A DNA stretch of 64,000 nt from Saccharothrix sp. (GTDB taxonomy: Bacteria; Actinomycetota; Actinomycetes; Mycobacteriales; Pseudonocardiaceae), in NCBI RefSeq assembly GCF_031180885.1, contig NZ_JAPSLK010000006.1:124001-188000 (forward strand). Reading direction: 5' to 3'. The translations under genes were made by a program, and so were the position numbers. Shown here piece by piece: positions 51,225 through 59,473 of the stretch (the stretch's first letter is position 1; each line of letters starts with the position of its first letter). The notes under the pieces were generated by a model. That model worked only from the letters and a program-made list of their open reading frames with translations, searched no databases and was not told the origin of the DNA.

Positions 51225-52592
51225 TCAGCCCAACCCGGCAAGCATCCCCTCGCAGCTGCGCACCACCACACCCGCCGCCCGCCGCTGCCCGTGGTCCAGC
51301 GCGGGACTGGCCGCCTGCTCCCGCCACCGCCCCAACGTGTCCAGCACCACGTGCCGCAGCTCCACCTCGCTCGGCTCGTACTCCATCCCCAACCGCGCCA
51401 CCGCGGACGTCCCGAACCCCCCGACCAGCCGCGTGGCCTCGTCGTCCAACCCCGGCAGCTTCACCCGCCCACCCTGCAACGCCGCCAGCAGCCGCAGCTC
51501 CCGGAACTCGTGCGCCGAAGCCAAGATCCGCTCCACCCCGACCGCCAACCCGGCCGCCCCGGGCCGAGGCTCGTTGCGCAGCACCACGTCCAACCCCAGC
51601 AACGCCGACCGCGCCTTCAGCACGTCCGCCCGCTCGCTGAAGTACAGCCCGATCGACTCCCGCAGCTCACCCAACCCGCTGCGCTGCACCAACTGCCCGG
51701 TCAGCTTCACCTGCGTGTCGAACCCCTGCCGGATCAACGTGGTCGTCAGCCGCACCCCGAAGATCCCGAACCGCTCCACCAACCCGCGCCGCACCGCCGG
51801 GTCCAGCCGCACCGGGAAGTCCGCACCCACGAACCGGTCCGCGGACAGCAGGTGGTCCTCCAACTCCGTGCGCGCCAACGACGCCAGTGCCGCCAGCGCC
51901 GCGAACTCCTCCGCCCGCAACGTCCGCGCCGCCACCGCCAGCAGCCCGGCCACCGCGACCACGTTCTGGCACAACGGCCGCACCTGCGCCTCCCGCCGGT
52001 ACCGCCGCGCGATCTGCTTGGCCGACGACAGCGCGTCGATCCGCCCGCCGCCGATCTCGTCCGCCCGCGCCAGCACCAGCACCGTGTTCACCGGCGCCGC
52101 CCGCGCCACCGGGTGGTCGTGCGCGGTCTGGAGGTAGCGCACGTCCGTGCTGTGCATGTGCCTGGTCAGGAACAGCACCGCGTCCGCCTCGCCGTACACC
52201 TGCTCGACCGGCGCGTCGCCCGGCGTGTCGATCAGCGTCAGGTCCCGCAGCGACCGCGACGGCCACTCCACGGTCACCCGGTCCACGTCGTGCACGTCGA
52301 TGAACGCCCGCCCGTCCCGCCGCGCCACGGGCACCTCGTGCGGCCCCACCGTCGCCCGCGCCTGCGCGCCGTCGCGGTACCAGGTGAACGTCCCGGTCGG
52401 CGCGAACTCCTCGCCGATCACCGCGTTGACCACGGTCGACTTGCCCGTCCGCGGCGCGCCCGCGACCGCCACCCGCACCGGCTCGCTGAACCGCGCCTGG
52501 TGACCGCGCAGCCACGCGACCGCGCGCGGGCTGTCCCGGTACACCGCGAGCGCGTCCTCCAGCAGCGCCCACACCTCGTCGACGAGCGTCAC
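51225..52592 (-). CDS. iniC: Dynamin-like GTPase, IniC-like
   Basis: A 455-residue bacterial dynamin-like GTPase. G1 is VAVAGAPRTGKSTVVNAVIG, G3 is LTLIDTPGDAPVEQVYGE, G4-like VLVLARADEIGGG. A helical region follows, with FGIFGVRLTTTLIRQGFDTQ and a paddle-free C-terminus. Length and motifs fit IniC of the mycobacterial isoniazid-inducible iniBAC operon (493 aa there). GTG 52592 overlaps the iniA-like stop (GTGA). IniA and IniC are thought to remodel or repair the inner membrane under cell-wall stress. Assignment rests on the gene order iniB-iniA-iniC plus motifs. Confidence 0.88.
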   Translation of the reverse strand: MTLVDEVWALLEDALAVYRDSPRAVAWLRGHQARFSEPVRVAVAGAPRTGKSTVVNAVIGEEFAPTGTFTWYRDGAQARATVGPHEVPVARRDGRAFIDVHDVDRVTVEWPSRSLRDLTLIDTPGDAPVEQVYGEADAVLFLTRHMHSTDVRYLQTAHDHPVARAAPVNTVLVLARADEIGGGRIDALSSAKQIARRYRREAQVRPLCQNVVAVAGLLAVAARTLRAEEFAALAALASLARTELEDHLLSADRFVGADFPVRLDPAVRRGLVERFGIFGVRLTTTLIRQGFDTQVKLTGQLVQRSGLGELRESIGLYFSERADVLKARSALLGLDVVLRNEPRPGAAGLAVGVERILASAHEFRELRLLAALQGGRVKLPGLDDEATRLVGGFGTSAVARLGMEYEPSEVELRHVVLDTLGRWREQAASPALDHGQRRAAGVVVRSCEGMLAGLG

Positions 52593-54388
52593 GCGCTGAT
52601 CCCCAACGGCGGCGTGTGCCCAGCCGCCAGCGCCTGCACCCGCTGGTACAGCTGCACGAGCCGGTCCAGTTCGTGCCGCGCCTCGCGGACCCGGCGCTCG
52701 CGTTCGGCGGTGTCGTCCTGCACGGCCCGCCGCGCACCGCGCGCCGACTCCAGCAGCGTCTCCTGCAACTCCTCCGCCAGGGTGCTGAAGTGGTTGCGCA
52801 GGCTGCGCTGGATGTGCCGGGCCGCGTCCCGGAAGTCCTTGCTGAACTTGATGAAGAAGTCGTCCACGTGCCGCTGCGCCGCCACCTTCGCCGCGGCCTG
52901 CCGCCGCTTCAGCCGTTGCTCACCTTCGTCCAAGATGGACTTCCCGCCGAACAACGCGCCCGCCCCCAGCGAGATCGCGTTGATCAACGGCATCCCGGCC
53001 AGGCTCGTGACCAGGCCGAACATCAGCACACCACCGTAGGAGCCGCGCAGGCCGGTGAACAGCTTCTGCCCGATGGTGAACCGCTCGATGGTCGGTTTCT
53101 CCATTTTGGACACCCGGTCCAGCACGTCCGCCGGGAAGATCGACTCGGGCAGCAGGTCGTCGCGCCGCACCGGGAAGCTGCGCGCGACCTTCTCGGCAAC
53201 CCACTCCGCCCGCTCCATCAGCCAGGTGAAGTTCTGCGTGGCGGCCTCGGTGAGGTTGTCCTCCAGCCACCGCTCGAACTCCTCCCAGCCCAGCGCCGGG
53301 TCGGCGGTCTCGAACACCCGGTCCACCTCGCGCAGGATCCGCCGGGTCCGTTCCCGCAGGTCGTATTCGATGTCCGAGACCAGGTCGGCCATCTCGTCGG
53401 ACAGCACGGTCTGCCAGCGCGCGGACCGGCGGCGCAGCTCGTCGATGCGGCGCTGGGCCTCGTTGAGCGCGGCGATGGTCTGGTGGGTGCTCTTCGAACC
53501 GTCGTTGGTCAGCTCCTCGCGCACCGGCGCGACCAGCTGCTTGATCGCGCCCGCGGCGACGACGGCGACCGACCGGCGGGCCAGCACGTCGGCGGCGGCG
53601 ACGATGTCGCGCTGCACGCACTCCAGCAGCTCGGGGAACCCGGACTCGGCGTTCAGCGCCTTGTCACCGGTCTTCGCGGCGCGCAGCCGCAGCGCCGCGG
53701 ACACCGGGATCAGCTTGGCCGGCACGCCCGCGCGCGCCAGGTGGGCGCGGTTGCGCTCCAGGACGCGCCGCCACTGGGCGGCGATGTCGATCTTGGTGAG
53801 CACCACGGTGACGTTCGGGCAGGACGCCATGACCTGCCGCAGCAGCTCCAGCTCGGACGCGGTCAGCTCGGCTGTGGCGTCGGACACCATCAGGACGGCG
53901 TCGGCCTGGAGGAGCGCGGTGAACGTGCTGGCGGTGTGCGCGGGACGCAGATCACCCACACCGGGTGTGTCGATGAGCACAAGTCCCGACGTGAGCAGGG
54001 CGCGCGGGATGCCGACCTCGGCGCGCAGCAGCTCGCCGGTGTGCCCGGCGCGGACCTTGCTGGCGAGCTGGTCGATGGGCACCGGGATGCGTTCGGTGGG
54101 GGTGTTCGCGATCGTTCTGACCAGGGCCGCGTTGGGGGTCTCCGCGTGTTGGACGAACGTCGGCACGGTCGTGGTCACGTCGTCGCCGACCGCGCACACC
54201 GGGGCGTTGACCAGGGCGTTCACCAGTTGGCTCTTGCCCTGCTTGGGTTCGCCCAGGACGAGCACCCGCAGCTTCGGGTCGAGCTGGCGGGCGCGCTTCT
54301 CGCGGAGTCGTTCGGCCAGGTCCGGCCGGTTGTGGGCGGCGCAGGACCGGATCGTGTCGTCGAGCACGTCGAGCCAGGGTGCGGACAT
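52589..54388 (-). CDS. iniA: Dynamin-like GTPase, IniA-like
   Basis: A 599-residue bacterial dynamin-like protein. The GTPase domain has G1 LVLGEPKQGKSQLVNALVNA, the switch DDVTTTVPTFVQHAE, G3 LVLIDTPGVGD and G4 VTVVLTKIDI. Helical stalk segments follow, and a hydrophobic membrane-insertion region (YGGVLMFGLVTSLAGMPLIN, then AISLGAGALFGG) near residues 440-475, the lipid-binding loop of IniA/BDLPs. Mycobacterial IniA drives membrane fission in vitro. ATG 54388 is taken; an adjacent GTG at 54391 is equally possible. It lies 106 bp after iniB, with a hairpin between. Confidence 0.9.
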   Translation of the reverse strand: MSAPWLDVLDDTIRSCAAHNRPDLAERLREKRARQLDPKLRVLVLGEPKQGKSQLVNALVNAPVCAVGDDVTTTVPTFVQHAETPNAALVRTIANTPTERIPVPIDQLASKVRAGHTGELLRAEVGIPRALLTSGLVLIDTPGVGDLRPAHTASTFTALLQADAVLMVSDATAELTASELELLRQVMASCPNVTVVLTKIDIAAQWRRVLERNRAHLARAGVPAKLIPVSAALRLRAAKTGDKALNAESGFPELLECVQRDIVAAADVLARRSVAVVAAGAIKQLVAPVREELTNDGSKSTHQTIAALNEAQRRIDELRRRSARWQTVLSDEMADLVSDIEYDLRERTRRILREVDRVFETADPALGWEEFERWLEDNLTEAATQNFTWLMERAEWVAEKVARSFPVRRDDLLPESIFPADVLDRVSKMEKPTIERFTIGQKLFTGLRGSYGGVLMFGLVTSLAGMPLINAISLGAGALFGGKSILDEGEQRLKRRQAAAKVAAQRHVDDFFIKFSKDFRDAARHIQRSLRNHFSTLAEELQETLLESARGARRAVQDDTAERERRVREARHELDRLVQLYQRVQALAAGHTPPLGISA

Positions 54389-54430
54389 CACCCGGAAGAG
54401 TGTGCCGTGTTCACTCGGTGAGGTGAAAGA

Positions 54431-54467
54431 GAGGGCCGGCCCTGTCCTCTGGACAGAACCGGCCCTC
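54431..54467 (-). terminator. Two-tier hairpin between iniB and iniA
   Basis: Outer stem GAGGGCCGG (54431-54439) with CCGGCCCTC (54459-54467), inner stem CTGTCC (54442-54447) with GGACAG (54451-54456), both perfect. It lies between iniB and iniA on the minus strand, so iniAC would be expressed only by read-through or processing. Confidence 0.8.
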
Positions 54468-54493
54468 GGGTAGTGGATCAGTCCGCGAGCGAC

Positions 54494-55429
54494 TTAGAAG
54501 AGCGCGTCGCTGATGTCGCCGCCACCCACCACCGGGACGTCGTTGAGGCCGACGCCCAGCAGCGGCGCGTTGACGGCGCCGACGTGGTTGACGGTGCTGG
54601 TCAGGCCGGCGGTGCCGATCAGGCCGTCGGCGGTGTCCTCGACCGTGTCGACCACGTTCGCCGGCGACACGTCGCCGGAGGAGGCCAGGCCGGTCAGGCC
54701 GTCCACGTTGAGGGCGGTGGTCACGTCGCCCGCGTCCAGGCCGGACACGTTGGTGGTCACGTTGCCGGCGACCTTGCCGGCGAAGCCACCGAAGCTGTCG
54801 ACGACGCCGGTCAGCGTGTCGACCGCGCCGAACGCGGGGCTGGTCAGGCCGTCCGCGGCCGGCAGCGCACCGGTGACTCCGCCGGCGGTGGCGAGGGCGC
54901 CGTCCAGGGAGCCGGTCGCCAGGTCGGTGACCCCGCCCGCGGTGGCCAGCGTGCCGTCCAGGGCACCGGTCACGTCACCCACCGCGGAGAAGTCGCCGGA
55001 CAGGGACGCGTCGAGCGAACCCGCCACGTCGCCCACCGGGCCCCAGCCGGCGACACCGCCGAAGACCTCCAGGCCGCTGGCGTCGGCGCTCAGCGCGCCC
55101 GCCGCCGCCAGGTTCACGTCGGAGGAGCCGGAGACACCCGAGAGGGCCACCTGCTGGGCCACGGCCTGCAGCTGGCCGATGGCGCCCAGGGCGTCCGTCG
55201 CGTCCAGCGGCAGCTCGTTGAGCAGCGAGCCGTCGAGAGCGGGCAGGCTCCCGGCGGGCACGTAGTCGAGGACCAGCGGGAGGACCTCCTGCACGTCCAG
55301 AGCGCTGATGTCGCTCAGGCCCGCGGCGGCCAGGGAACCCTCGGCGTCGGCCTGGAATTCGGCCAGCGCGGTCGGGTTGCTCAGCAGGTCGAGGACGAAG
55401 TCGTGCAGCGTGTTGGGGCTGGTGCCCAT
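54494..55429 (-). CDS. iniB: IniB-like protein
   Basis: A 311-residue protein with the IniB N-terminal domain (TLHDFVLDLLSNPTALAEFQ, ADAEGSLAAAGLSDISALDV) followed by a long Ala/Gly/Ser/Val-rich, low-complexity region of repeated short units (for example TATAGGVT-like LATAGGVTDLATGSLDGALA). It has no signal peptide. Mycobacterial IniB is a Gly/Ala-rich protein induced by cell-wall inhibitors; its function is unknown. AGGAGA lies eight bases before ATG 55429. It is the first gene of iniBAC and is separated from iniA by a terminator-like hairpin. It is divergent from an Hsp70-like gene. Confidence 0.9.
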   Translation of the reverse strand: MGTSPNTLHDFVLDLLSNPTALAEFQADAEGSLAAAGLSDISALDVQEVLPLVLDYVPAGSLPALDGSLLNELPLDATDALGAIGQLQAVAQQVALSGVSGSSDVNLAAAGALSADASGLEVFGGVAGWGPVGDVAGSLDASLSGDFSAVGDVTGALDGTLATAGGVTDLATGSLDGALATAGGVTGALPAADGLTSPAFGAVDTLTGVVDSFGGFAGKVAGNVTTNVSGLDAGDVTTALNVDGLTGLASSGDVSPANVVDTVEDTADGLIGTAGLTSTVNHVGAVNAPLLGVGLNDVPVVGGGDISDALF

Positions 55430-55679
55430 GATCGATTTCTCCTGGCTAGGTAGTCGCGGGGTGGCGTGGACCGGCAGGGGTGGGTCCCGCCATGGCGATC
55501 AAGGTATTGACCGGGGGAGATCCCGCCATCGGGGATTACTCCCAGTAGATGCCGCAACCACGATGGGGTGGTTCTCGTTCACTCCCTAGGGGATTAGGGG
55601 ATGTGCTTGTGACCCCTCGGTAGCCCGTGTACGAACCGTCAAGCGCTACCCCGACCAGGTGAGTGAAGGAGGCTCCGAG

Positions 55680-56939
55680 TTGCCGTACGTCCTCGGAGTC
55701 GACGTGGGCACCACCCGCACCGCCGCCGCCCTGTGCCGCCTCGGCGGCGCCGGACGGGCCGAGCCGGAGGTCGTCGGCCTGGGCGGGCCGGGCGGCGGTG
55801 TCGCGTCGTCTCTGCAGCTCATGGCGGACGGGACGTTCGCGGTGGGTGAGCCCGGCGACCCCCGGTGGACCGCCACCGGCTTCGGGGCCCGGGTCGGTGA
55901 CGGCGTGCCCGTGGTCCTCGGCGACGAACCGTTCACAGCCGAGGAGCTGACCGCGCTCATGGTGAGCTGGGTCGCCGGCCAGGTCGCCGCCCGGGAGGGT
56001 GAGCAAGCTCAACGCATCGTGCTCAGTCACCCGGTCGGGTGGGGGGCACACCACAAGGGGTTGATGCACCAGGCGCTGCGGGTCATGGGCCTGGAGAACG
56101 TGACGTTGCTCGCAGAACCGCTCGCCGCCGCGGCCGGCCACTCGTTCACCCGCGGCCCGGTCGGCGTGTTCAGCATGGGCAGCCACGCGTTCAGCGCCGC
56201 CGTGGTCCGCCCGTTCGAGGTCGTGGCCTGGGCCGAGGGGCCCGACCAGGACACCGGTGTGGACTTCGACGACCTCGTGTTCGGGCACGTGCGGACCGAG
56301 CTGGGCCGGGCGTTCAGCGAACTCGACGCGCAGGACCCGCGCACCCGCGGCCTCTACGGGCGGCTCCGGCGCGACTGCGAGGCGGCCAAGCGCGTGCTCT
56401 CCGGCACCTTCGAGACCGTGATCCCCGTGCACCTGCCATCCGGACGAGTGGACGTGCCACTCAGCCGGGCGAAGTTCGACGAACTGATCCGGTCGTCGGT
56501 CGAACAGGCCGTGTCCGTGTTCGAGCGGGTAGTGCGCGGCACGTCGCTGGAGGCCACCGTGCTGGTCGGCGGCAGCACCCGCATCCCCCTGATCCCGGCC
56601 CTGCTCCCCGGACGGGTGGTCTTCGAGGCCGCCCCCGAGACGACCGCCGTCAAGGGCGCCGCGCTCGCCGGGCGGCACATGATCCTCGGACCCGACGACA
56701 GCGAGCCCATAGAGACCTCCGTGATGGTCCGGGACGACGACCCGCTGCTCCGGTTCCCCGTGGGCGACATGGACGTCCCCGATGCCGAGTTCACCGCCCC
56801 ACCGCCGCGCCCGCCGATCGACATCACCCCGCTGGACCTGCCCGAACGGCGCACCGTGAAGCGCGTCGTGCAGGGGCTCGCGGTGACCGGGGGACGACGC
56901 CGTTCCCGCGACGCACACGACTCAGAGGACGGCCGTTGA
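55680..56939 (+). CDS. Hsp70-like protein with degenerate ATP site
   Basis: A 419-residue protein with an actin/Hsp70 ATPase fold but no substrate-binding domain. Phosphate-1 is YVLGVDVGTTRTAAALCRLG, intact; phosphate-2 reads VGVFSMGSHAFSAAVV, lacking the usual DxGGGT; the adenosine motif is TVLVGGSTRIPLIPALLP. It is likely to bind nucleotide weakly. The tail is Pro-rich then basic. TTG 55680 is preferred because AAGGAGG lies seven bases upstream; GTG 55659 would add seven residues. It is divergent from iniB and overlaps the IniR-like gene (TTGA), so it is part of the regulatory side of the ini locus. Confidence 0.78.
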   Translation: MPYVLGVDVGTTRTAAALCRLGGAGRAEPEVVGLGGPGGGVASSLQLMADGTFAVGEPGDPRWTATGFGARVGDGVPVVLGDEPFTAEELTALMVSWVAGQVAAREGEQAQRIVLSHPVGWGAHHKGLMHQALRVMGLENVTLLAEPLAAAAGHSFTRGPVGVFSMGSHAFSAAVVRPFEVVAWAEGPDQDTGVDFDDLVFGHVRTELGRAFSELDAQDPRTRGLYGRLRRDCEAAKRVLSGTFETVIPVHLPSGRVDVPLSRAKFDELIRSSVEQAVSVFERVVRGTSLEATVLVGGSTRIPLIPALLPGRVVFEAAPETTAVKGAALAGRHMILGPDDSEPIETSVMVRDDDPLLRFPVGDMDVPDAEFTAPPPRPPIDITPLDLPERRTVKRVVQGLAVTGGRRRSRDAHDSEDGR

Positions 56940-59320
56940 GCCTGCGCATGACTACCGAACGACCGGTGCTGGACGCGGACGCCCGCCGAGTGCTGGACGG
57001 GATCGCCGCCGCGCCCGAGGCGGTGCTGCGGCTCGGCGTCCTGGCGCCCGGCGGGTACGGCAAGACCACCGTGCTGCGGGAGGTCGAGCGCGCCTACCGG
57101 GACGCCGGCGTCGAGGCCACGATCGTGGACGACGCCCACCTCCTGGGTGACAGTGAGCTGCTCTCCCTGCGATCGCTGGTCGAGCAAGGGGACACGCGGA
57201 TCGTCGTCGCGTACCGGCCGTGGCCCCGGTCGCGCGCTTTGGCGGCGTTGGCGGAGTCCTTGGGACGCGTACGTGCGCCTCTGATGCCTCCCGCGTTCAC
57301 ACGTGAGCAGGTCAAGGCGGTGCTACCGGCGTCGAGCCGCGCGTTGGTGGACTTCGTGCACCACCAGACGGGCGGTGTGCCCCGCTTTGTGGCGCGCTTG
57401 GCCGGTCTTAATGCGCCGGAAGTGACCGCCGAGGTGATCGCGTCCTTCCGCGCCGACCTCGACTGGCTGGACGCGGACGTGCAGAAGTTCCTGCTCGCCG
57501 CCGAAGCCGGCGCCGCACTGCGACTGGACCTGCTGAGCGCCTTGCTGGGCAAGGACGTCGACGCCGTCGGCGAGGTGATCGAGGCCGGTCGCGCGACCGG
57601 CCTGCTCGCGCCGGACGGAACCCTGCTGCCGATCGCCCGCGCGGCCGTGGCGGCGCTGAGCCGCACCGACCGGCGCATCGCCGGGCGGCAGAAGCTGGCC
57701 GAGCTGCAACTGAGGTCCGGTGGACCTGTGCTCGACCTGGTCAAGCCCCTGCTGGGCACCGGGGTGGGTGGTCCGGCGATGGAGGCGGCGTTCCAGGCAG
57801 CGGCCCGTGAGGCGCTGCCGACCGACCCGGCGCTGTCCGCGCGGCTGCTGGCCGCCGTGGGCACGCCGTCCGCCGAGGTGGCGGTGCGGCAGGCGGCGGC
57901 TTCGGCGATGTCCGGCGACCTGGACGCGGCGCTGCGGCTGGCCGACCAGGTGATCTCCGGCGGCGACCAGGAGCACCGGGGCGCGGCGGCCGAGGTGGCG
58001 GCGATCGCGCTGGCGCATCGGGGGCAGTTGGCGCGCAGCACCGAGTTGCACCGGTGGTCGCCCAGCGCGACGTCGACCGCGTTCGCCGTGGTCGGGCAGG
58101 TGGGCACGGGTCGAATGCCGACCGGGACGCTGCCGGTGGCACCGCCGACCATGCTCGACGGCGGTGCTTCCCTGATGGCACAAGGGGTTGTCGAGTCGGT
58201 TACCGGGACTTCGACGGCCGCACTGTCCACATTGGTGCGCGCGGCGGCGTTGCTCGAACCCGCCGGGCGGGCCGTGCTGCTGCCCGACACACCCGCCGCG
58301 CTGGCCGCGCTGGTGGCGATGCAGAGCGGTGAGCTGTCGGTCGCGGAATCCGTGCTGGACCGCGCGGTGGCGACGTCGCTCGGCGGCGTGCTGATGGACG
58401 TGCGGCACCGGTTGCTGCGGGCGTGGATCGCGATGGTGCAAGGGAACCTGGTGCAGGCACGGGAGACATTGGTGCTCCTGCGCAAGGTCGGGCGTCCGCT
58501 GGAACCGCGTGACTGGATCTTCGCCGTGGCGCTGGAGATCGGCGTGGCGCGGCGCAACAGCGACCTGGCGGCGTTGAAGCGGACATGGGACCAGGCGTGC
58601 GAGGCGGTGCTGCGGCACCCGGTGGACCTCTACACGTTCCTGCCGCTGGGCGAGTTCGCCGCGGCGGCTGCGCGCCTGCGCGACCAGCACCGGCTGGCAC
58701 CGCACCTGATGGCGGCGCGGAACGTGTTGCGGCAGTTGGGAGACCCGCCGCTGTGGGCGATCCCGCTGCACTGGGCGGGTTTGCACGCGGCGATCATCGC
58801 GGAGGAGACGTCCGTGGCCGAGGAGCACGCCTCCGCGCTGGCCTCCTTCCGCGACCGGAGCCGTTACGGGGCTTTGGTTTCGGCGGCCGCGGAGAGCTGG
58901 CTGGACGTGCTGGCGGGCAAGGTCGACCCGGACCAGGTGGAGTCGGCGGCGCGCGGGCTGCACGCGGCCGGGCAGTGGTGGGACGCGGCGCGGTTGGCCG
59001 GTCAGGCGGCGATAAGGACGTCCGACCGGCAGGCGATGGTGCGGCTGCTGGACTGCGCCCGGTTGTTGCAGGGTCGTCCGGTGGGCGCTGGGCGCAAGCC
59101 GGCCGAGCCGGTGGTCGAGGCCGTGGACGCGGGCAAGCTCAGCGACCGGGAGCGCGAGGTCGCCGAGCTGGTGGTGGGCGGGCTGACTTACAAACAGGTC
59201 GGGGACCGGCTGTTCATCTCGGCGAAGACCGTCGAGCACCACATGGCCCGGATGCGGCAGCGGTTGGGGTGCACGAGCCGGGCGGAGCTGCTGGACCAGC
59301 TCCGCCAGATCCTCGGCTAG
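56936..59320 (+). CDS. MalT-type LuxR regulator, IniR-like
   Basis: A 794-residue regulator with an AAA/STAND ATPase at the N-terminus (P-loop LAPGGYGKTTVLREVERAYR near residue 38, Walker B EATIVDDAHLLG, sensor TRIVVAYRPWPRS), a long helical TPR-like middle, and a C-terminal LuxR HTH (KLSDREREVAELVVGGLTYK, QVGDRLFISAKTVEHHMARM). IniR of mycobacteria has this MalT-like plan, lies beside iniBAC, and activates it, reportedly through trehalose-linked signals; here the gene is next to a complete iniBAC, so the same role is likely. TTG 56936 overlaps the Hsp70-like stop and has AGAGGA six bases upstream; ATG 56948 is the alternative. Confidence 0.82.
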   Translation: MSLRMTTERPVLDADARRVLDGIAAAPEAVLRLGVLAPGGYGKTTVLREVERAYRDAGVEATIVDDAHLLGDSELLSLRSLVEQGDTRIVVAYRPWPRSRALAALAESLGRVRAPLMPPAFTREQVKAVLPASSRALVDFVHHQTGGVPRFVARLAGLNAPEVTAEVIASFRADLDWLDADVQKFLLAAEAGAALRLDLLSALLGKDVDAVGEVIEAGRATGLLAPDGTLLPIARAAVAALSRTDRRIAGRQKLAELQLRSGGPVLDLVKPLLGTGVGGPAMEAAFQAAAREALPTDPALSARLLAAVGTPSAEVAVRQAAASAMSGDLDAALRLADQVISGGDQEHRGAAAEVAAIALAHRGQLARSTELHRWSPSATSTAFAVVGQVGTGRMPTGTLPVAPPTMLDGGASLMAQGVVESVTGTSTAALSTLVRAAALLEPAGRAVLLPDTPAALAALVAMQSGELSVAESVLDRAVATSLGGVLMDVRHRLLRAWIAMVQGNLVQARETLVLLRKVGRPLEPRDWIFAVALEIGVARRNSDLAALKRTWDQACEAVLRHPVDLYTFLPLGEFAAAAARLRDQHRLAPHLMAARNVLRQLGDPPLWAIPLHWAGLHAAIIAEETSVAEEHASALASFRDRSRYGALVSAAAESWLDVLAGKVDPDQVESAARGLHAAGQWWDAARLAGQAAIRTSDRQAMVRLLDCARLLQGRPVGAGRKPAEPVVEAVDAGKLSDREREVAELVVGGLTYKQVGDRLFISAKTVEHHMARMRQRLGCTSRAELLDQLRQILG

Positions 59321-59349
59321 CCCGTTTCACTCGAAAGTGATCTTGTCAA

Positions 59350-59369
59350 GTTCGAACACATGTTCGAAC
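59350..59369. promoter_or_regulatory. LexA (SOS) box
   Basis: GTTCGAACA-CA-TGTTCGAAC (59350-59358 and 59361-59369) is a perfect 20-bp palindrome. It contains TCGAAC-N4-GTTCGA, the LexA-box consensus of mycobacteria and other Gram-positives. The gene to the left (IniR-like) ends here and the gene to the right reads toward it, so no ordinary gene starts beside it. Confidence 0.8.
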
Positions 59370-59413
59370 ATGGACCCATGACTCGATCACCACTCGCGCA
59401 GTCCTCGGTCCGA

Positions 59414-59473
59414 CGGCTCCCGCTGTCCCGGCTCCCGCTGTCCCGGCAGCCGCTGTCCCGGGTTCCGCTGTCA
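59414..59473. repeat. 15-bp tandem repeat, four units
   Basis: CGGCTCCCGCTGTCC is repeated exactly at 59414-59428 and 59429-59443; CGGCAGCCGCTGTCC and CGGGTTCCGCTGTCA follow. It overlaps the last three bases (stop) of the VOC gene on the minus strand, so copy-number change would alter only the 3' untranslated region. Confidence 0.85.
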
